Shown here in pieces: positions 23,306 through 32,862 of a DNA stretch of 64,000 nt. Each line of letters begins with the position of its first letter. Within the stretch, counting starts at the first letter, position 1. The stretch comes from Rhodonellum psychrophilum GCM71 = DSM 17998. Lineage in GTDB: Bacteria; Bacteroidota; Bacteroidia; Cytophagales; Cyclobacteriaceae. Both the position numbers and the translations under genes were made by a program. The stretch lies in contig NZ_KB906674.1 of NCBI RefSeq assembly GCF_000381545.1, positions 1-64,000 on the forward strand. The letters run 5' to 3'. The notes under the pieces were generated by a model, which saw only the letters and a program-made list of their open reading frames with translations, did not search any database and was not told the DNA's origin.

Positions 23306-25228
23306 TCAATGAAAGCTTCCAACTTTGACTTCTGCCAATTCTTTTACAGCATTGGCGATTCCTTCTGGATCAAAACCACATTCGTGGTGCAGTTGCAATT
23401 GTTCCCCATGCTCGATCACGGCATCGGGAATGCCAAGGCGTTTCACCTGAGCGGAATAGCCATGGTCCATCATCCATTCCAAAACGGCTGTTCCAAATCC
23501 ACCCATTACAGCGCCATCCTCTACGGTGACCACTTTTTTGAATTTGCTAAAAATCTCATGGAGTAGCGATTCATCCAGCGGCTTGACAAAACGCATGTCA
23601 TAATGCGCAGGATTGAAACCTTCCTTGGCAAGTGCATCCGTCGCTTCGGTGGCATAGTTTCCGATATGTCCTATGGTCAGAATCGCAACATCTTCTCCCT
23701 CCCGGATAATTCTTCCTTGTCCGATTGGAATTTCCCGCATCGGTCTCTTCCAGTCCGGCATCACGCCTTGACCTCTTGGATACCGTATCGAGAAAGGTCC
23801 TTCAAATTTTGATGCTGTAAACATCAAGTTTCGCAGTTCTTCCTCATCCATCGGGGCACTCACAACCATATTTGGGATACACCTGAAAAAGGGAATGTCA
23901 TAGGCCCCATGGTGTGTTGGACCATCTGCGCCGGCAAATCCAGCCCGATCCAGACAAAAGACTACGGGAAGATTTTGGAGGCAAACGTCATGGATCACTT
24001 GATCATAGGCCCGCTGCATAAAGGTACTGTAGATATTACAGAAAGGCTTCAAGCCTTGTGTTGCCAAGCCTGCGGAGAAAGTAACGGCATGCTGCTCCGC
24101 AATCCCCACATCAATGGCCCTGTCCGGCATTTCTGCCATCATGATATTGAGTGAGGAGCCGGAAGGCATGGCCGGAGTGATACCCATGATTCTGGGATCC
24201 GCTTTTGCCAATTCCACAAGGGTGTGGCCAAATACATCTTGGTATTTTGGCGGCTGTGGGCTGGTAACGGTTTTTTTATAAATTTCTCCTGTGACTTTGT
24301 CAAAAAGCCCCGGTGCATGCCAAGTGGTTTGATCTCCATTTTCGGCTGGGCCGTAGCCTTTTCCTTTCATCGTGACGCAATGAAGGATTTTTGGGCCGGG
24401 AATATTTTTTAGGTCAGCCAAGACTTCAGCAAGGTGATTGACATCATGGCCATCCACCGGTCCGAAATACCTGAGGTTGAGGGATTCAAAAAGATTGCTT
24501 TGTTTGAGTACCGCGGATTTGACGGCACCTTCCACTTTGGAAAGGATTTCCTGCGCGGAGCTTCCAAATTTGCTGAATTTGCCTAAAATGTGCCAAACGT
24601 CGTCTTTGACCTTGTTATAGGTTCGGGAAGTGGTAATGTCTGTGAGATAATCTTTAAGCGCACCGACGTTGGGGTCGATGGCCATGCAGTTGTCATTGAG
24701 GATGATCAACAGATTGGTGTCCAAAACGCCAGCATGGTTCATGGCTTCAAATGCCATTCCGCCAGTCATGGAACCATCTCCGATGACGGCAACATGTTGC
24801 TTTTTCTTGTCTCCTTTGTATTTGGAAGCATAGGCCATTCCCAAAGCCGCCGAAATGGAGGTGCTGGAGTGACCGACACCAAAGGTGTCATATTCGCTTT
24901 CTTTTCTTTTTGGGAATCCCGAAATGCCCCCGTAAATCCTGTTGGTATGGAAAGCTTCTTTTCTTCCGGTCAGTATTTTGTGTCCGTAGGCCTGATGTCC
25001 CACATCCCAGACCAACTGGTCCTCGGGTGTTTCCAGGATATAATGCAGTGCCACTGTCAATTCTACCACGCCAAGACTTGCGCCAAAATGTCCCCCATAT
25101 ACAGATACATTGTCAATGATAAATTGACGAAGTTCGTCACATACCTGAACAAGCTGTTCTTTTGGAAGCTTTTTTAAGTCGGCTGGGGAATCGATCTGGG
25201 AGAGTAACTTACCGGGTTTTATAATCAT
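23306..25228 (-). CDS. dxs: 1-deoxy-D-xylulose-5-phosphate synthase
   Basis: The 640-aa enzyme condenses pyruvate and glyceraldehyde 3-phosphate in the first step of the MEP isoprenoid pathway, using thiamine diphosphate. Visible motifs are VYGGHFGASLGVVELTVALH (about 41-60), the TPP-binding GDGSMTGGMAFEAMNHAG followed by NDNCMAI, and the transketolase pyrimidine-binding domain with DVGIAEQHAVTFSAGLA. Length is normal. The start at 25228 (MIIKPGKLL) precedes the conserved N-terminus. It is divergent from scpA over about 150 bp. Confidence 0.97.
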   Translation of the reverse strand: MIIKPGKLLSQIDSPADLKKLPKEQLVQVCDELRQFIIDNVSVYGGHFGASLGVVELTVALHYILETPEDQLVWDVGHQAYGHKILTGRKEAFHTNRIYGGISGFPKRKESEYDTFGVGHSSTSISAALGMAYASKYKGDKKKQHVAVIGDGSMTGGMAFEAMNHAGVLDTNLLIILNDNCMAIDPNVGALKDYLTDITTSRTYNKVKDDVWHILGKFSKFGSSAQEILSKVEGAVKSAVLKQSNLFESLNLRYFGPVDGHDVNHLAEVLADLKNIPGPKILHCVTMKGKGYGPAENGDQTTWHAPGLFDKVTGEIYKKTVTSPQPPKYQDVFGHTLVELAKADPRIMGITPAMPSGSSLNIMMAEMPDRAIDVGIAEQHAVTFSAGLATQGLKPFCNIYSTFMQRAYDQVIHDVCLQNLPVVFCLDRAGFAGADGPTHHGAYDIPFFRCIPNMVVSAPMDEEELRNLMFTASKFEGPFSIRYPRGQGVMPDWKRPMREIPIGQGRIIREGEDVAILTIGHIGNYATEATDALAKEGFNPAHYDMRFVKPLDESLLHEIFSKFKKVVTVEDGAVMGGFGTAVLEWMMDHGYSAQVKRLGIPDAVIEHGEQLQLHHECGFDPEGIANAVKELAEVKVGSFH

Positions 25229-25346
25229 CAGCGAATGTTGTCTTTAATAAAAATATAAACCATGATTGGATTTGTTTGTTTTCATATCCTCAAAGTTTGT
25301 GTCAAGCTTTCTTTCTATCCAAAAGGTTAATATAGTATTAATTGGA

Positions 25347-25354
25347 TATATTTG
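25347..25354 (+). promoter_or_regulatory. Candidate -7 element upstream of scpA
   Basis: TATATTTG fits the Bacteroidota -7 consensus TAnnTTTG and lies 33 bp before the GTG start of scpA. No convincing -33 TTTG element is seen at the right distance, so this is a weak call. Confidence 0.4.
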
Positions 25355-25387
25355 AATGCAAAAATAAGATAAATTTAATTGTATCCA

Positions 25388-26137
25388 GTGAGTTTCGGGA
25401 TCAAATTACCTCTTTTCGAAGGACCCTTCGATTTATTGTTGTTCTTTATCGAGAGAGACGAACTGGACATCTATGACATTCCCATCTCGAAGATAACCAA
25501 CGACTTCTTGGATTATATCCATCATTTGGAAAAATTGGATATCGAAATGGCAAGTGAATTTATCCTGTTTGCGTCGACACTGATGAAAATCAAGTCAAGG
25601 ATGTTGCTTCCAAGACCGGAATTGGATGATCAGGGTACTGAGATAGATCCCCGGGAAGAGTTGATCAGGCATTTATTGGAATACAAGAAATACAAATCCA
25701 TCATCGGTGATCTTGCCGATTTGGAAGCGGACCGCATTGGGAAAGAAAAAAGGGGCAATATCCTCGAAGAAATCAGGCAACTTTCCAAATACGATGACGT
25801 GGAATCCGAAATGCAAGACATAGATTTGTATAAGCTTCTCAAGGTTTATCAAAAAGTAATGGCCAAGTTTGCGGTGCGGTCAGATGAAACGACACATACG
25901 GTCATCCAGTATCCTTATACCATCGAACAACAAAAAGACTTTGTCTTGGAAAAAATCGGTTTAAATAGCACGCTTCCTTTCACAGATTTTATCGGGTATA
26001 ACGCCGATAAAATATTTGTCATTTATACATTTTTGGCCATCTTGGAACTCCTTCAGTTATCGTTGATCACGATCAGGATCGGGGAGGGATTTAATAATTT
26101 TTGGGTTGAAAAAACCCAAGCTTTGCCAATAGTGTAA
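25388..26137 (+). CDS. scpA: Segregation and condensation protein A
   Basis: The ScpA kleisin of the bacterial condensin complex joins SMC heads and, with ScpB, helps chromosome organisation and segregation. The conserved N-terminus IKLPLFEGPFDLLLFFIERD is present, followed by KITNDFLDYIHHLEKLDIEMASEF and the C-terminal winged-helix region. There is no ATG near the start. A reading from TTG at 25379 is open, but GTG at 25388 (SFGIKLPLFEG) matches family N-termini better and was chosen. About 249 aa, normal length. The next gene starts 2 bp after the stop, so they form an operon. Confidence 0.93.
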   Translation: MSFGIKLPLFEGPFDLLLFFIERDELDIYDIPISKITNDFLDYIHHLEKLDIEMASEFILFASTLMKIKSRMLLPRPELDDQGTEIDPREELIRHLLEYKKYKSIIGDLADLEADRIGKEKRGNILEEIRQLSKYDDVESEMQDIDLYKLLKVYQKVMAKFAVRSDETTHTVIQYPYTIEQQKDFVLEKIGLNSTLPFTDFIGYNADKIFVIYTFLAILELLQLSLITIRIGEGFNNFWVEKTQALPIV

Positions 26138-26139
26138 AT

Positions 26140-27195
26140 ATGAAGATAGACAATAAAAAGATTTTTGAGACACTCAACCCAAACCGCGTTTGGGTACCCG
26201 TCCTGATCGGCCTTGGGATTGTTTTTCTCTTGTTTTATTTGGATCCAACCGTCAATGCAAAAACCCTAAAGGTTGTATTTGACGCTTCCCCAGCGTGGAT
26301 TTTATTGGCTGTCGTGGTGATTTTGTTTAGGGATGCAGGCTATGTGTACAGAATTAGGGAAATCACGGACCGACATCTCAGTTGGACGAGGGCCATTTAT
26401 GTCATTATTCTTTGGGAATTTGCCTCCGCAGTGACGCCCTCTGTGGTTGGGGGGACAGCGGTCGCGGTTTTTATCCTGAACAAAGAAGGAATTAAGTTGG
26501 GCAAGGCCATTGCTTTTGTGATGGTTACCGCCATACTTGACAATTTGTTCTTTGTCATTGGCGCGCCGATCATCATGTACTTTGCTCAGGGGAATATTTT
26601 TCCCGCAAGCAAAGTGATGGAGATGAAATTCGGCAAAAGCCTGGAAATATTGTTTTGGTCAAGCTATGGACTTTATGCTTCTTATACCCTGATCATGGCT
26701 GGGGCACTTTTTTTCAGGCCGAGGGTTTTCAAATGGCTCCTCCTAAAATTGTATTCCATCAAGTGGCTGAGAAAGTGGAAACATGCTGCCAATGAATATG
26801 GCAATCAGATCATGGAGGCTTCCAAAGAATTGAGAGGGAAGAATTTTAGGTATTGGTTGCCTATTATTTTAGCGACCATCTTTGTGTGGTGCTCCCGCTA
26901 CTTGATGCTCAATGCCCTGATTGGGGCTTATGAAAGCCTTTCCTCCATCGAGCACGTCATCATTTTTGCCCGTCAGGTGATCATGTGGATTGTGATGATG
27001 ATTTCGCCCACGCCAGGAAGTAGTGGTACGGCGGAGTTTTTCTTTGGGCAATTCTTCAGCGAATTCCTGACCGGATATACCTTTGTCACCAGTATATTGT
27101 GGAGGCTTCTTTCTTACTATCCGTATTTGATATTGGGAGCGATATTTCTACCAAGGTGGATTCGACAGGTTTTTTTCAAAAAGAAAGCCGATTGA
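26140..27195 (+). CDS. Flippase-like membrane protein (LPG synthase TM-domain family)
   Basis: The 351-aa integral membrane protein resembles the lysylphosphatidylglycerol-synthetase transmembrane domain / UPF0104 family, with seven to eight hydrophobic segments, for example VWVPVLIGLGIVFLLFYL near the N-terminus. The family motif is the central WEFASAVTPSVVGGTAVAVF, and the C-terminal SPTPGSSGTAEFFFGQFF is also typical. Members without the catalytic domain are usually called flippase-like; the lipid substrate is unknown. It is transcribed with scpA, 2 bp apart, and murF-alr follows 23 bp later. Confidence 0.85.
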   Translation: MKIDNKKIFETLNPNRVWVPVLIGLGIVFLLFYLDPTVNAKTLKVVFDASPAWILLAVVVILFRDAGYVYRIREITDRHLSWTRAIYVIILWEFASAVTPSVVGGTAVAVFILNKEGIKLGKAIAFVMVTAILDNLFFVIGAPIIMYFAQGNIFPASKVMEMKFGKSLEILFWSSYGLYASYTLIMAGALFFRPRVFKWLLLKLYSIKWLRKWKHAANEYGNQIMEASKELRGKNFRYWLPIILATIFVWCSRYLMLNALIGAYESLSSIEHVIIFARQVIMWIVMMISPTPGSSGTAEFFFGQFFSEFLTGYTFVTSILWRLLSYYPYLILGAIFLPRWIRQVFFKKKAD

Positions 27196-27218
27196 TTTCA
27201 AAAGGTTAAATTAGGCGT

Positions 27219-29687
27219 ATGATCCAATCCCTTCTCCCTTCACAGGTTTGCGAAATAGTCCAAGGTTTTCTTTTACATGGATCCCAGGAACAAATCATCA
27301 ACCAGATCATCGTGGATTCCAGAAATGTGGTCTATCCCGAAACCACCTTATTTGTGGCCCTGAAGGGGGCAAAATCGGATGGACATGACTTTATAGAGGA
27401 ACTCTATAAAAAAGGTGTTCGTCATTTTTTGATCAGAAAAGGCTCGGGAATCAATATTGCCGGAAAAGAGGAAGGAACATTTATCGCCTGTGAGGATCCC
27501 CTTTCCGGGTTACAGCTTTTGGCTGCCTACCAACGTCAGCTCTACAAAAATCCAGTCGTCGGCATCACCGGCAGCAATGGCAAAACCATCGTCAAGGAAT
27601 GGCTGGGTCAGATTCTTGGTCAGCGGTTTGCCGTGGCCAAAAGCCCAAAAAGCTACAACAGCCAGGTGGGCGTGCCACTTTCCATTTTCGGAATAGCGCA
27701 ATACCATCAAGTAGCGGTCATGGAGGCGGGGATTTCCAAGCCTGCCGAAATGGTCAAATTGGCCAATATGATCCAAGCAAGTCTTGGGATTTTCACCAAT
27801 ATCGGAACCGCCCACGAGGAGGGTTTTTCCTCCCAAGACGAAAAACTCGAAGAGAAAACAAAGCTTTTTGAAAAGTCAAAGTTTATCGTTTACCGAAAGG
27901 ACCAGGTAAAATCCGCCCGGTATCTGGAAGCCAATTTTGAAGCCGAAAGGTTGGTCAGCTGGTCCCAAGAACCGGGGGCAACCTACACCCTATCGGTCAA
28001 AAAAGAAATCGACAAGTCAAAGATACTCCTCTTGAAACCGGACCTGAGTCTTTTCACTTTTTGGGTTCCTTTTACCGATGCGGCCTCCCTCGAGAATGTC
28101 AGGCATGCGATTGTTGCGGCATTGACCTTGGGCATGGAAGCGGTCGAGATCCAAGAAGGACTGGACCACCTCAAGGCGGTAGACATGCGGCTGACCCTGA
28201 AAACCGGACCAAATGATAGCCTCGTCATTGACGACACCTACAACAATGATCTTGCAGGACTCCGCTTGGCATTGGATTTTATGGCTGCCCAGCGGTCCAA
28301 AAAACGCAAGGTTCTTTTTCTTTCCGACATGCTACAGGTTGGAGATGCCAAGACAGTGTATGAAGAAGTTGCAGAATTGATCAATCACCATCAGATTGAC
28401 TATGTCTTTGGGGTAGGAAAGGAAATCCCTGTGCTGAAGGACAAACTTTCGGAGGGATCGGTTTTTTACCCAGACACGGAAAGCCTTTTGGCAAATTTGG
28501 ATCAAAACCAGTTTGACAATGACCTGATTTTGGTCACAGGGGCAAGGAATTTCGGATTTGAAAAAATAGTCAACAGCCTTCAGCAAAGGATCCATGGAAC
28601 TGTTTTGGAAATCAACCTGAACGCATTGACCCACAATTATAATTTTTATAAAACCAAGCTTTTGCCTGATACCAAAGTGATGGTGATGGTGAAGGCTTTT
28701 GCCTACGGAGGCGGAGCGACAGAGATTGCCAACCATCTTCAACAACTCAAAGCGGATTATTTGGCAGTCGCCTACACCGATGAAGGTGTGGCATTGCGGG
28801 AACAAGGGATCACTTTGCCGATAATGGTCCTGAATCCCATGCAGGAATCCTTTGTGAATTTACAGAAATTTGACCTTGAACCGGTGGTGTACAGCCCCTT
28901 GTTTTTTCTTCAGCTGGGGAAGTTTTGCCGAAACAACCGTTTGTCCATGAAAATTCATTTGGATCTTGATACGGGAATGCACCGATTGGGTTTTGAGGAA
29001 AATCAGGTGGAGGATTTGCTTCAATTGATCAAAGATTATCCAGAATTGACCATTGCAAGTCTTTATACCCACTTGGTGGGAGCAGATGAGGGCGCCCATC
29101 AGGACTATAGCCTGGAGCAATTGGAATTGTTCATCCGCATGAGTGCGCAAATCACCGAAAATCTTGCTTATCAACCGCTTCGCCATGCCCTAAACTCGGC
29201 TGGAATCATCCGATATCCTGAGTACCAGATGGAAATGGTCCGCTTGGGAATCGGCTTGTATGGCGTTGAGGTTAACGGAAAATTTGACCAAGCGCTCAAG
29301 CCCATCAGCACGCTGAAAACAACCATCTCCCAGATCAAAGAACTGAAAAAAGGGGAAACTGTGGGCTACAGTCGAAAGGGAGAAATGCACGAAAACGGAA
29401 AAATAGCCACCATTGCCATTGGCTATGCAGATGGATATGACCGGAGGTTCAGCAATGGAAAAGGGATCGTCCTACTCAATGGACATCCCGTCCCGGTAAT
29501 CGGGAATGTCTGCATGGACATGTGTATGATTGACATCACGGGTGTTGAAGCAAAGGAAGGGGATGAGGTGACGATTTATGGTCCCGGAATTTCATTAAAG
29601 GAACTTGCCCAGCGCATCGGAACCATCCCCTACGAATTGCTGACCAATATCAGCAGCAGGGTGAAGCGTGTGTATTACCTGGATTGA
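27219..29687 (+). CDS. MurF-alanine racemase fusion protein
   Basis: The 822-aa bifunctional enzyme is typical of Bacteroidota. The N-terminal ~450 residues are MurF-like (UDP-MurNAc-tripeptide:D-Ala-D-Ala ligase) with the ATP loop VVGITGSNGKT (about 112-122) and the later DDTYNNDLAGLRLALDFM. The C-terminal ~370 residues are alanine racemase: PLP Lys492 in VKAFAYGGG (family norm VKANAYGHG), the conserved DTGMHRLGF block, and catalytic Tyr in VGYSRKGEM. It supplies D-Ala and adds D-Ala-D-Ala to the peptidoglycan precursor. It is the third gene of the scpA operon. Confidence 0.95.
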   Translation: MIQSLLPSQVCEIVQGFLLHGSQEQIINQIIVDSRNVVYPETTLFVALKGAKSDGHDFIEELYKKGVRHFLIRKGSGINIAGKEEGTFIACEDPLSGLQLLAAYQRQLYKNPVVGITGSNGKTIVKEWLGQILGQRFAVAKSPKSYNSQVGVPLSIFGIAQYHQVAVMEAGISKPAEMVKLANMIQASLGIFTNIGTAHEEGFSSQDEKLEEKTKLFEKSKFIVYRKDQVKSARYLEANFEAERLVSWSQEPGATYTLSVKKEIDKSKILLLKPDLSLFTFWVPFTDAASLENVRHAIVAALTLGMEAVEIQEGLDHLKAVDMRLTLKTGPNDSLVIDDTYNNDLAGLRLALDFMAAQRSKKRKVLFLSDMLQVGDAKTVYEEVAELINHHQIDYVFGVGKEIPVLKDKLSEGSVFYPDTESLLANLDQNQFDNDLILVTGARNFGFEKIVNSLQQRIHGTVLEINLNALTHNYNFYKTKLLPDTKVMVMVKAFAYGGGATEIANHLQQLKADYLAVAYTDEGVALREQGITLPIMVLNPMQESFVNLQKFDLEPVVYSPLFFLQLGKFCRNNRLSMKIHLDLDTGMHRLGFEENQVEDLLQLIKDYPELTIASLYTHLVGADEGAHQDYSLEQLELFIRMSAQITENLAYQPLRHALNSAGIIRYPEYQMEMVRLGIGLYGVEVNGKFDQALKPISTLKTTISQIKELKKGETVGYSRKGEMHENGKIATIAIGYADGYDRRFSNGKGIVLLNGHPVPVIGNVCMDMCMIDITGVEAKEGDEVTIYGPGISLKELAQRIGTIPYELLTNISSRVKRVYYLD

Positions 29688-29721
29688 AACCCCTTTCTAT
29701 CAGTCTCGAAAAGATCCGAAT

Positions 29722-29870
29722 CCATGGTATGTGTCCCCACAGACCATCATTCTATTTCCATCTGAACCATGGTCTGGATTCTAGTTTTTACTACCATGGT
29801 CTGTGTCCTCACAGACCATCACCCCACAAATATCAATCTCCGACCATGGCCTGGTCCCCAAAGGCCAACA
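29722..29870. repeat. Cluster of three related palindromic hairpins
   Basis: The unit CCATGGTATGTGTCCCCACAG... occurs at 29722-29748 and, with one strong hairpin form (ATGGTCTGTG / CACAGACCAT), at 29794-29820. A more diverged version built on CCATGGCCTGGTCCCCAAAG lies at 29843-29867, and a partial CCATGGTCTGG at about 29767. They sit between the convergent murF-alr and MFS genes and may serve as terminators. The last unit lies just before the MFS stop codon. Confidence 0.65.
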
Positions 29871-29877
29871 CGCCTGA

Positions 29878-31125
29878 TCAACCAGGTAGGTTCGCGCAAG
29901 CAATACCCTTTGTCCCTAATTGAATTGTGCACTTCATCCGGACGAGGATGATCCCCGCGGAAATCAGCGTCAAGACCCCGATCAAAAGGATGGCGGAATT
30001 GATTCCATAAAAGTCTGCAATAATACCGGTTAGGATCGCTCCGATCGCATAGCCCAAATCTCTCCAAAGTCTAAATACACCAATACTGCCTGCCCGATCT
30101 ATCGGATTGGTGTTGTCCGCGACACTCGCCAAAAAAGTGGGGTAAACGATGGCCGTTCCCCAGCCGAGAAGGGCGGAGAGCACGATGAAATGGGTCATTG
30201 TTTCTGCATAAAGAAAAACCATCAAGACCAGTCCCTGAAGGAGCATTCCAACGAAAAGAAGATTTTTCTTACAGAAAATATCCGCCATCTTTCCGGTAAA
30301 CAACTGCCCTATCCCCCAGACAGCGGGGTAGATGGCGGTGACGATTCCGATTTGTTCCAAATTGAAACCCTTGGTGGCCAGAAGTACCGGAAAGATTCCC
30401 CATGCCATGCCATCATTCAGATTGTTGACAAGTCCGGCCTGGGTGACGGAACCAAGATTTTTGTTTTTCCAGGTGGTTTCCCAAAATATGTTTTTGAGCT
30501 TTGGTGTGGTGCTGGTGTTTTTTTCTGCCTGAACATGGTGTTTTGTGTCCTTGATTAAGAAAATACTTCCAAAAAGCCCCAAAAAAGACATGACCACGCC
30601 GAGGTAAAAGGGATAAGGCCTTAGGCCAAATTCAGATGCGATATAGCCCGTTAAAAAAGCGACCAAAGCCACGGCAATATACCCAGACGATTCATTGAGA
30701 CCCATGGCAAAACCCCGTTGTTTTTCACCGACCAAATCGATTTTCATGACCACGGTACTGCTCCAGGCGAGTCCCTGATTGATACCCAAAAACACATTGG
30801 CCGCAATGACCCAATTCCAGTCCTGCGCAAACATCAGGATAAAAGGCACGGGAATGGCAAACATCCAGCCGATGGTCAGCAGGTTTTTTCGTCCGATTTT
30901 ATTGGCAAAAACCCCTGCAAAATAATTGGTGATGGCCTTTGTGATCCCGAAGACAATGATGAAGGAAAGAATGGCTGTCTTGGCTGTAAGGTTGAATTCT
31001 ATCTCGGCGATTTGAGGGAGAATGCTTCTCTCCAATCCGACCATACCGCCCACAAAGGCATTGATGATGACCAATAGCGCAAATTGTTTCCAGTTTTCCT
31101 TCAGTCCCAGCTGTATCTTTTCCAT
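29878..31125 (-). CDS. Major facilitator superfamily transporter
   Basis: The 415-aa protein has about 12 hydrophobic helices in two six-helix halves. The MFS motif region between helices 2 and 3 reads FAGVFANKIGRKNLLTIGWMFA (loop KIGRK), and the second half repeats it (LFTGKMADIFCKKNLLFVGM). Substrate cannot be told; drug, sugar or metabolite efflux are all possible. The Crp/Fnr-type regulator gene lies just upstream on the same strand, with a 68-bp gap, and probably forms a unit or controls it. Confidence 0.88.
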   Translation of the reverse strand: MEKIQLGLKENWKQFALLVIINAFVGGMVGLERSILPQIAEIEFNLTAKTAILSFIIVFGITKAITNYFAGVFANKIGRKNLLTIGWMFAIPVPFILMFAQDWNWVIAANVFLGINQGLAWSSTVVMKIDLVGEKQRGFAMGLNESSGYIAVALVAFLTGYIASEFGLRPYPFYLGVVMSFLGLFGSIFLIKDTKHHVQAEKNTSTTPKLKNIFWETTWKNKNLGSVTQAGLVNNLNDGMAWGIFPVLLATKGFNLEQIGIVTAIYPAVWGIGQLFTGKMADIFCKKNLLFVGMLLQGLVLMVFLYAETMTHFIVLSALLGWGTAIVYPTFLASVADNTNPIDRAGSIGVFRLWRDLGYAIGAILTGIIADFYGINSAILLIGVLTLISAGIILVRMKCTIQLGTKGIACANLPG

Positions 31126-31193
31126 TCTTGCAGTTTATTGTCCTGCAAAATTCGGGTTATGGGCAGCCGATTCCTTTTACATATGTTAAATAA

Positions 31194-31784
31194 TCACCGC
31201 TGTGCCCTGATGCGACTCAGGCTTACCTGCGTAATGCCAAGGTAAGAAGCGATGTGTTTCAAGGGGACCCTTTGAAGGATGTCTGGGGAATCCAAAAGCA
31301 AGGCTTCGTATCGTTCTTTTGCGGAATGAAACTGAATGCTTTCTATTCGGTTTACGGTTTCCACATAGGCAGTTTCGAAGATTTTCCGGAAGAGCCTTTC
31401 GATCTCTGGAAACTGGTCATACAATTTGAAAAGTGCCACAGCATCCACCCCGATTATTTCCGAATCCTCCAATACCTGGATGGCTTTTCGGCTGGGTTTC
31501 CCCGTAAATAGGCTTTCCGCGCGCACAATGATGCTGTTTTCGGAGGCGAAAAATTCGGTCACATCTATACCTTCTCTGTAATAATAGATACGGGCAATTC
31601 CTTTATCGATAAAATAAATGGTCTTGCAGGTGTAGCCAATCGGTTGGAGATCTTTGTTTTTCGGTACTTTAATGTGGGAACATAGTTTCACGAGGGCTTC
31701 TTCTGCGGCCTTTGAAATCGAATTGAATTTCTTGAAATAATGGAAGAGGTTTTCAAACTGTGCTTGGGATGGCATCATTTCCAA
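31194..31784 (-). CDS. Crp/Fnr-family transcriptional regulator
   Basis: The 196-aa protein has an N-terminal cyclic-nucleotide-binding fold (QPIGYTCKTIYFIDKGIARIYY, about 47-68, then ENSIIVRAESLFTGKPS) and a C-terminal winged helix-turn-helix (KHIASYLGITQVSLSRIRAQ). The typical Cys cluster of FNR iron-sulphur sensors is absent, and the canonical cAMP-contact Arg/Glu pair is not obvious, so the effector is unknown. It sits upstream of the MFS gene on the same strand and is divergent from the potassium channel gene; it may control either. Confidence 0.88.
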   Translation of the reverse strand: MEMMPSQAQFENLFHYFKKFNSISKAAEEALVKLCSHIKVPKNKDLQPIGYTCKTIYFIDKGIARIYYYREGIDVTEFFASENSIIVRAESLFTGKPSRKAIQVLEDSEIIGVDAVALFKLYDQFPEIERLFRKIFETAYVETVNRIESIQFHSAKERYEALLLDSPDILQRVPLKHIASYLGITQVSLSRIRAQR

Positions 31785-31874
31785 AAGTTATGGGGATTCC
31801 CCTTTTTACTTGTAAAATAAAGTAGGTAGATTCAAATCTTTTCCCAATATCCGTTCTATTTTCTAATTTGAGTC

Positions 31875-31882
31875 TAAATTTG
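31875..31882 (+). promoter_or_regulatory. Candidate -7 element upstream of the channel gene
   Basis: TAAATTTG matches TAnnTTTG and lies about 62 bp upstream of the ATG at 31944. A TTTG sits only a few bases before it rather than at -33, so the promoter call is tentative. Confidence 0.4.
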
Positions 31883-31943
31883 CGGGATAAAAATCCTTCA
31901 ACCAATTTAAAAAATCATCAATCTGGAACAATCCCAGGAATCC

Positions 31944-32759
31944 ATGCTAAAATTTCCCAGTAAAGCCAGACTTGCCCATATCGTTTTCGAATCGGATGAT
32001 TGGGCCTCCAAAACTTTTGATGTGGTTCTTTTGGTCTTGATATTTTTGAGTGTGGGCGTCGCTATTTTGGATTCTGTTCGGCAGATCCATCTGGATTACG
32101 GAGAATTTTTGTATCAACTGGAGTGGGGCTTCACCATTCTCTTTTCCATTGAATATGGATTGCGGATATGGTTGAGCAGAAAGCCAAAAGGTTATATTTT
32201 CAGCTTCTATGGAATGGTGGATTTGTTTGCGATTCTGCCTTCTTTTTTAAGTCTTTTGGTGGCCAATACGCAGCTATTTGCTGTGGTCAGGGCATTGCGG
32301 TTTTTGAGGGTACTTCGGGTGCTAAAATTGGGCAAACACATGCAAGAGGCCCAGATTTTGGTTGCTGCATTGCACAGCAGTCGGCTTAAGATCCAGATTT
32401 TTGTGGGCTCTGTACTCACCATTGTTTTGGTGATGGGAACGTTGATGTTCCTGATCGAAGGTCCGGCCAATGGCTTCACCAGCATTCCGGTTTCCATGTA
32501 TTGGGCCATTGTTACTTTGACGACTGTCGGCTTTGGCGACATCACCCCGAATACGCCCTTGGGTCAGTTTGCGGCCTCTTTGATCATGTTGTTGGGTTAT
32601 GCGATCATCGCAGTTCCGACGGGAATAGTCTCCTCAGAACTGACGGAAGCCAAAAGAAAACGGAATAAAGAAAAAGAAGTTGGCTGTCCAAAATGCCATG
32701 CGGGCAATCATGATTTTGACGCTTTGTACTGCAAATACTGTGGCACGACCTTGCCTTGA
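31944..32759 (+). CDS. Voltage-gated potassium channel with C-terminal zinc ribbon
   Basis: The 271-aa six-helix ion channel has an S4 voltage sensor with regularly spaced arginines (VVRALRFLRVLRVLKLG, 114-130) and a pore loop with selectivity filter TVGFGD (194-199), preceded by MYWAIVTLTTV. It should pass K+ across the inner membrane. After helix S6 the charged linker ends in a zinc-ribbon-like tail with CPKC (248-251) and CKYC (263-266). Similar tails occur on some bacterial ion-transporter proteins. It is monocistronic and divergent from the Crp/Fnr gene. Confidence 0.92.
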   Translation: MLKFPSKARLAHIVFESDDWASKTFDVVLLVLIFLSVGVAILDSVRQIHLDYGEFLYQLEWGFTILFSIEYGLRIWLSRKPKGYIFSFYGMVDLFAILPSFLSLLVANTQLFAVVRALRFLRVLRVLKLGKHMQEAQILVAALHSSRLKIQIFVGSVLTIVLVMGTLMFLIEGPANGFTSIPVSMYWAIVTLTTVGFGDITPNTPLGQFAASLIMLLGYAIIAVPTGIVSSELTEAKRKRNKEKEVGCPKCHAGNHDFDALYCKYCGTTLP

Positions 32760-32810
32760 TTCGGGCTTGGAAAATGATCTTTTTCAATCTGTGAATTGAG
32801 GATAAAAAAA

Positions 32811-32854
32811 TCAGCTCCCGGAAGCATATATTTCTGAATTCTCCCGGGAGCTGA
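32811..32854. terminator. Bidirectional terminator
   Basis: TCAGCTCCCGG pairs with CCGGGAGCTGA around a loop of about 20 bases. An A-run before it on the plus strand is a T-run for the minus strand, so it ends the RidA / glycosyltransferase unit and probably also the channel gene. Confidence 0.8.
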
Positions 32855-32862
32855 ATATTTCG

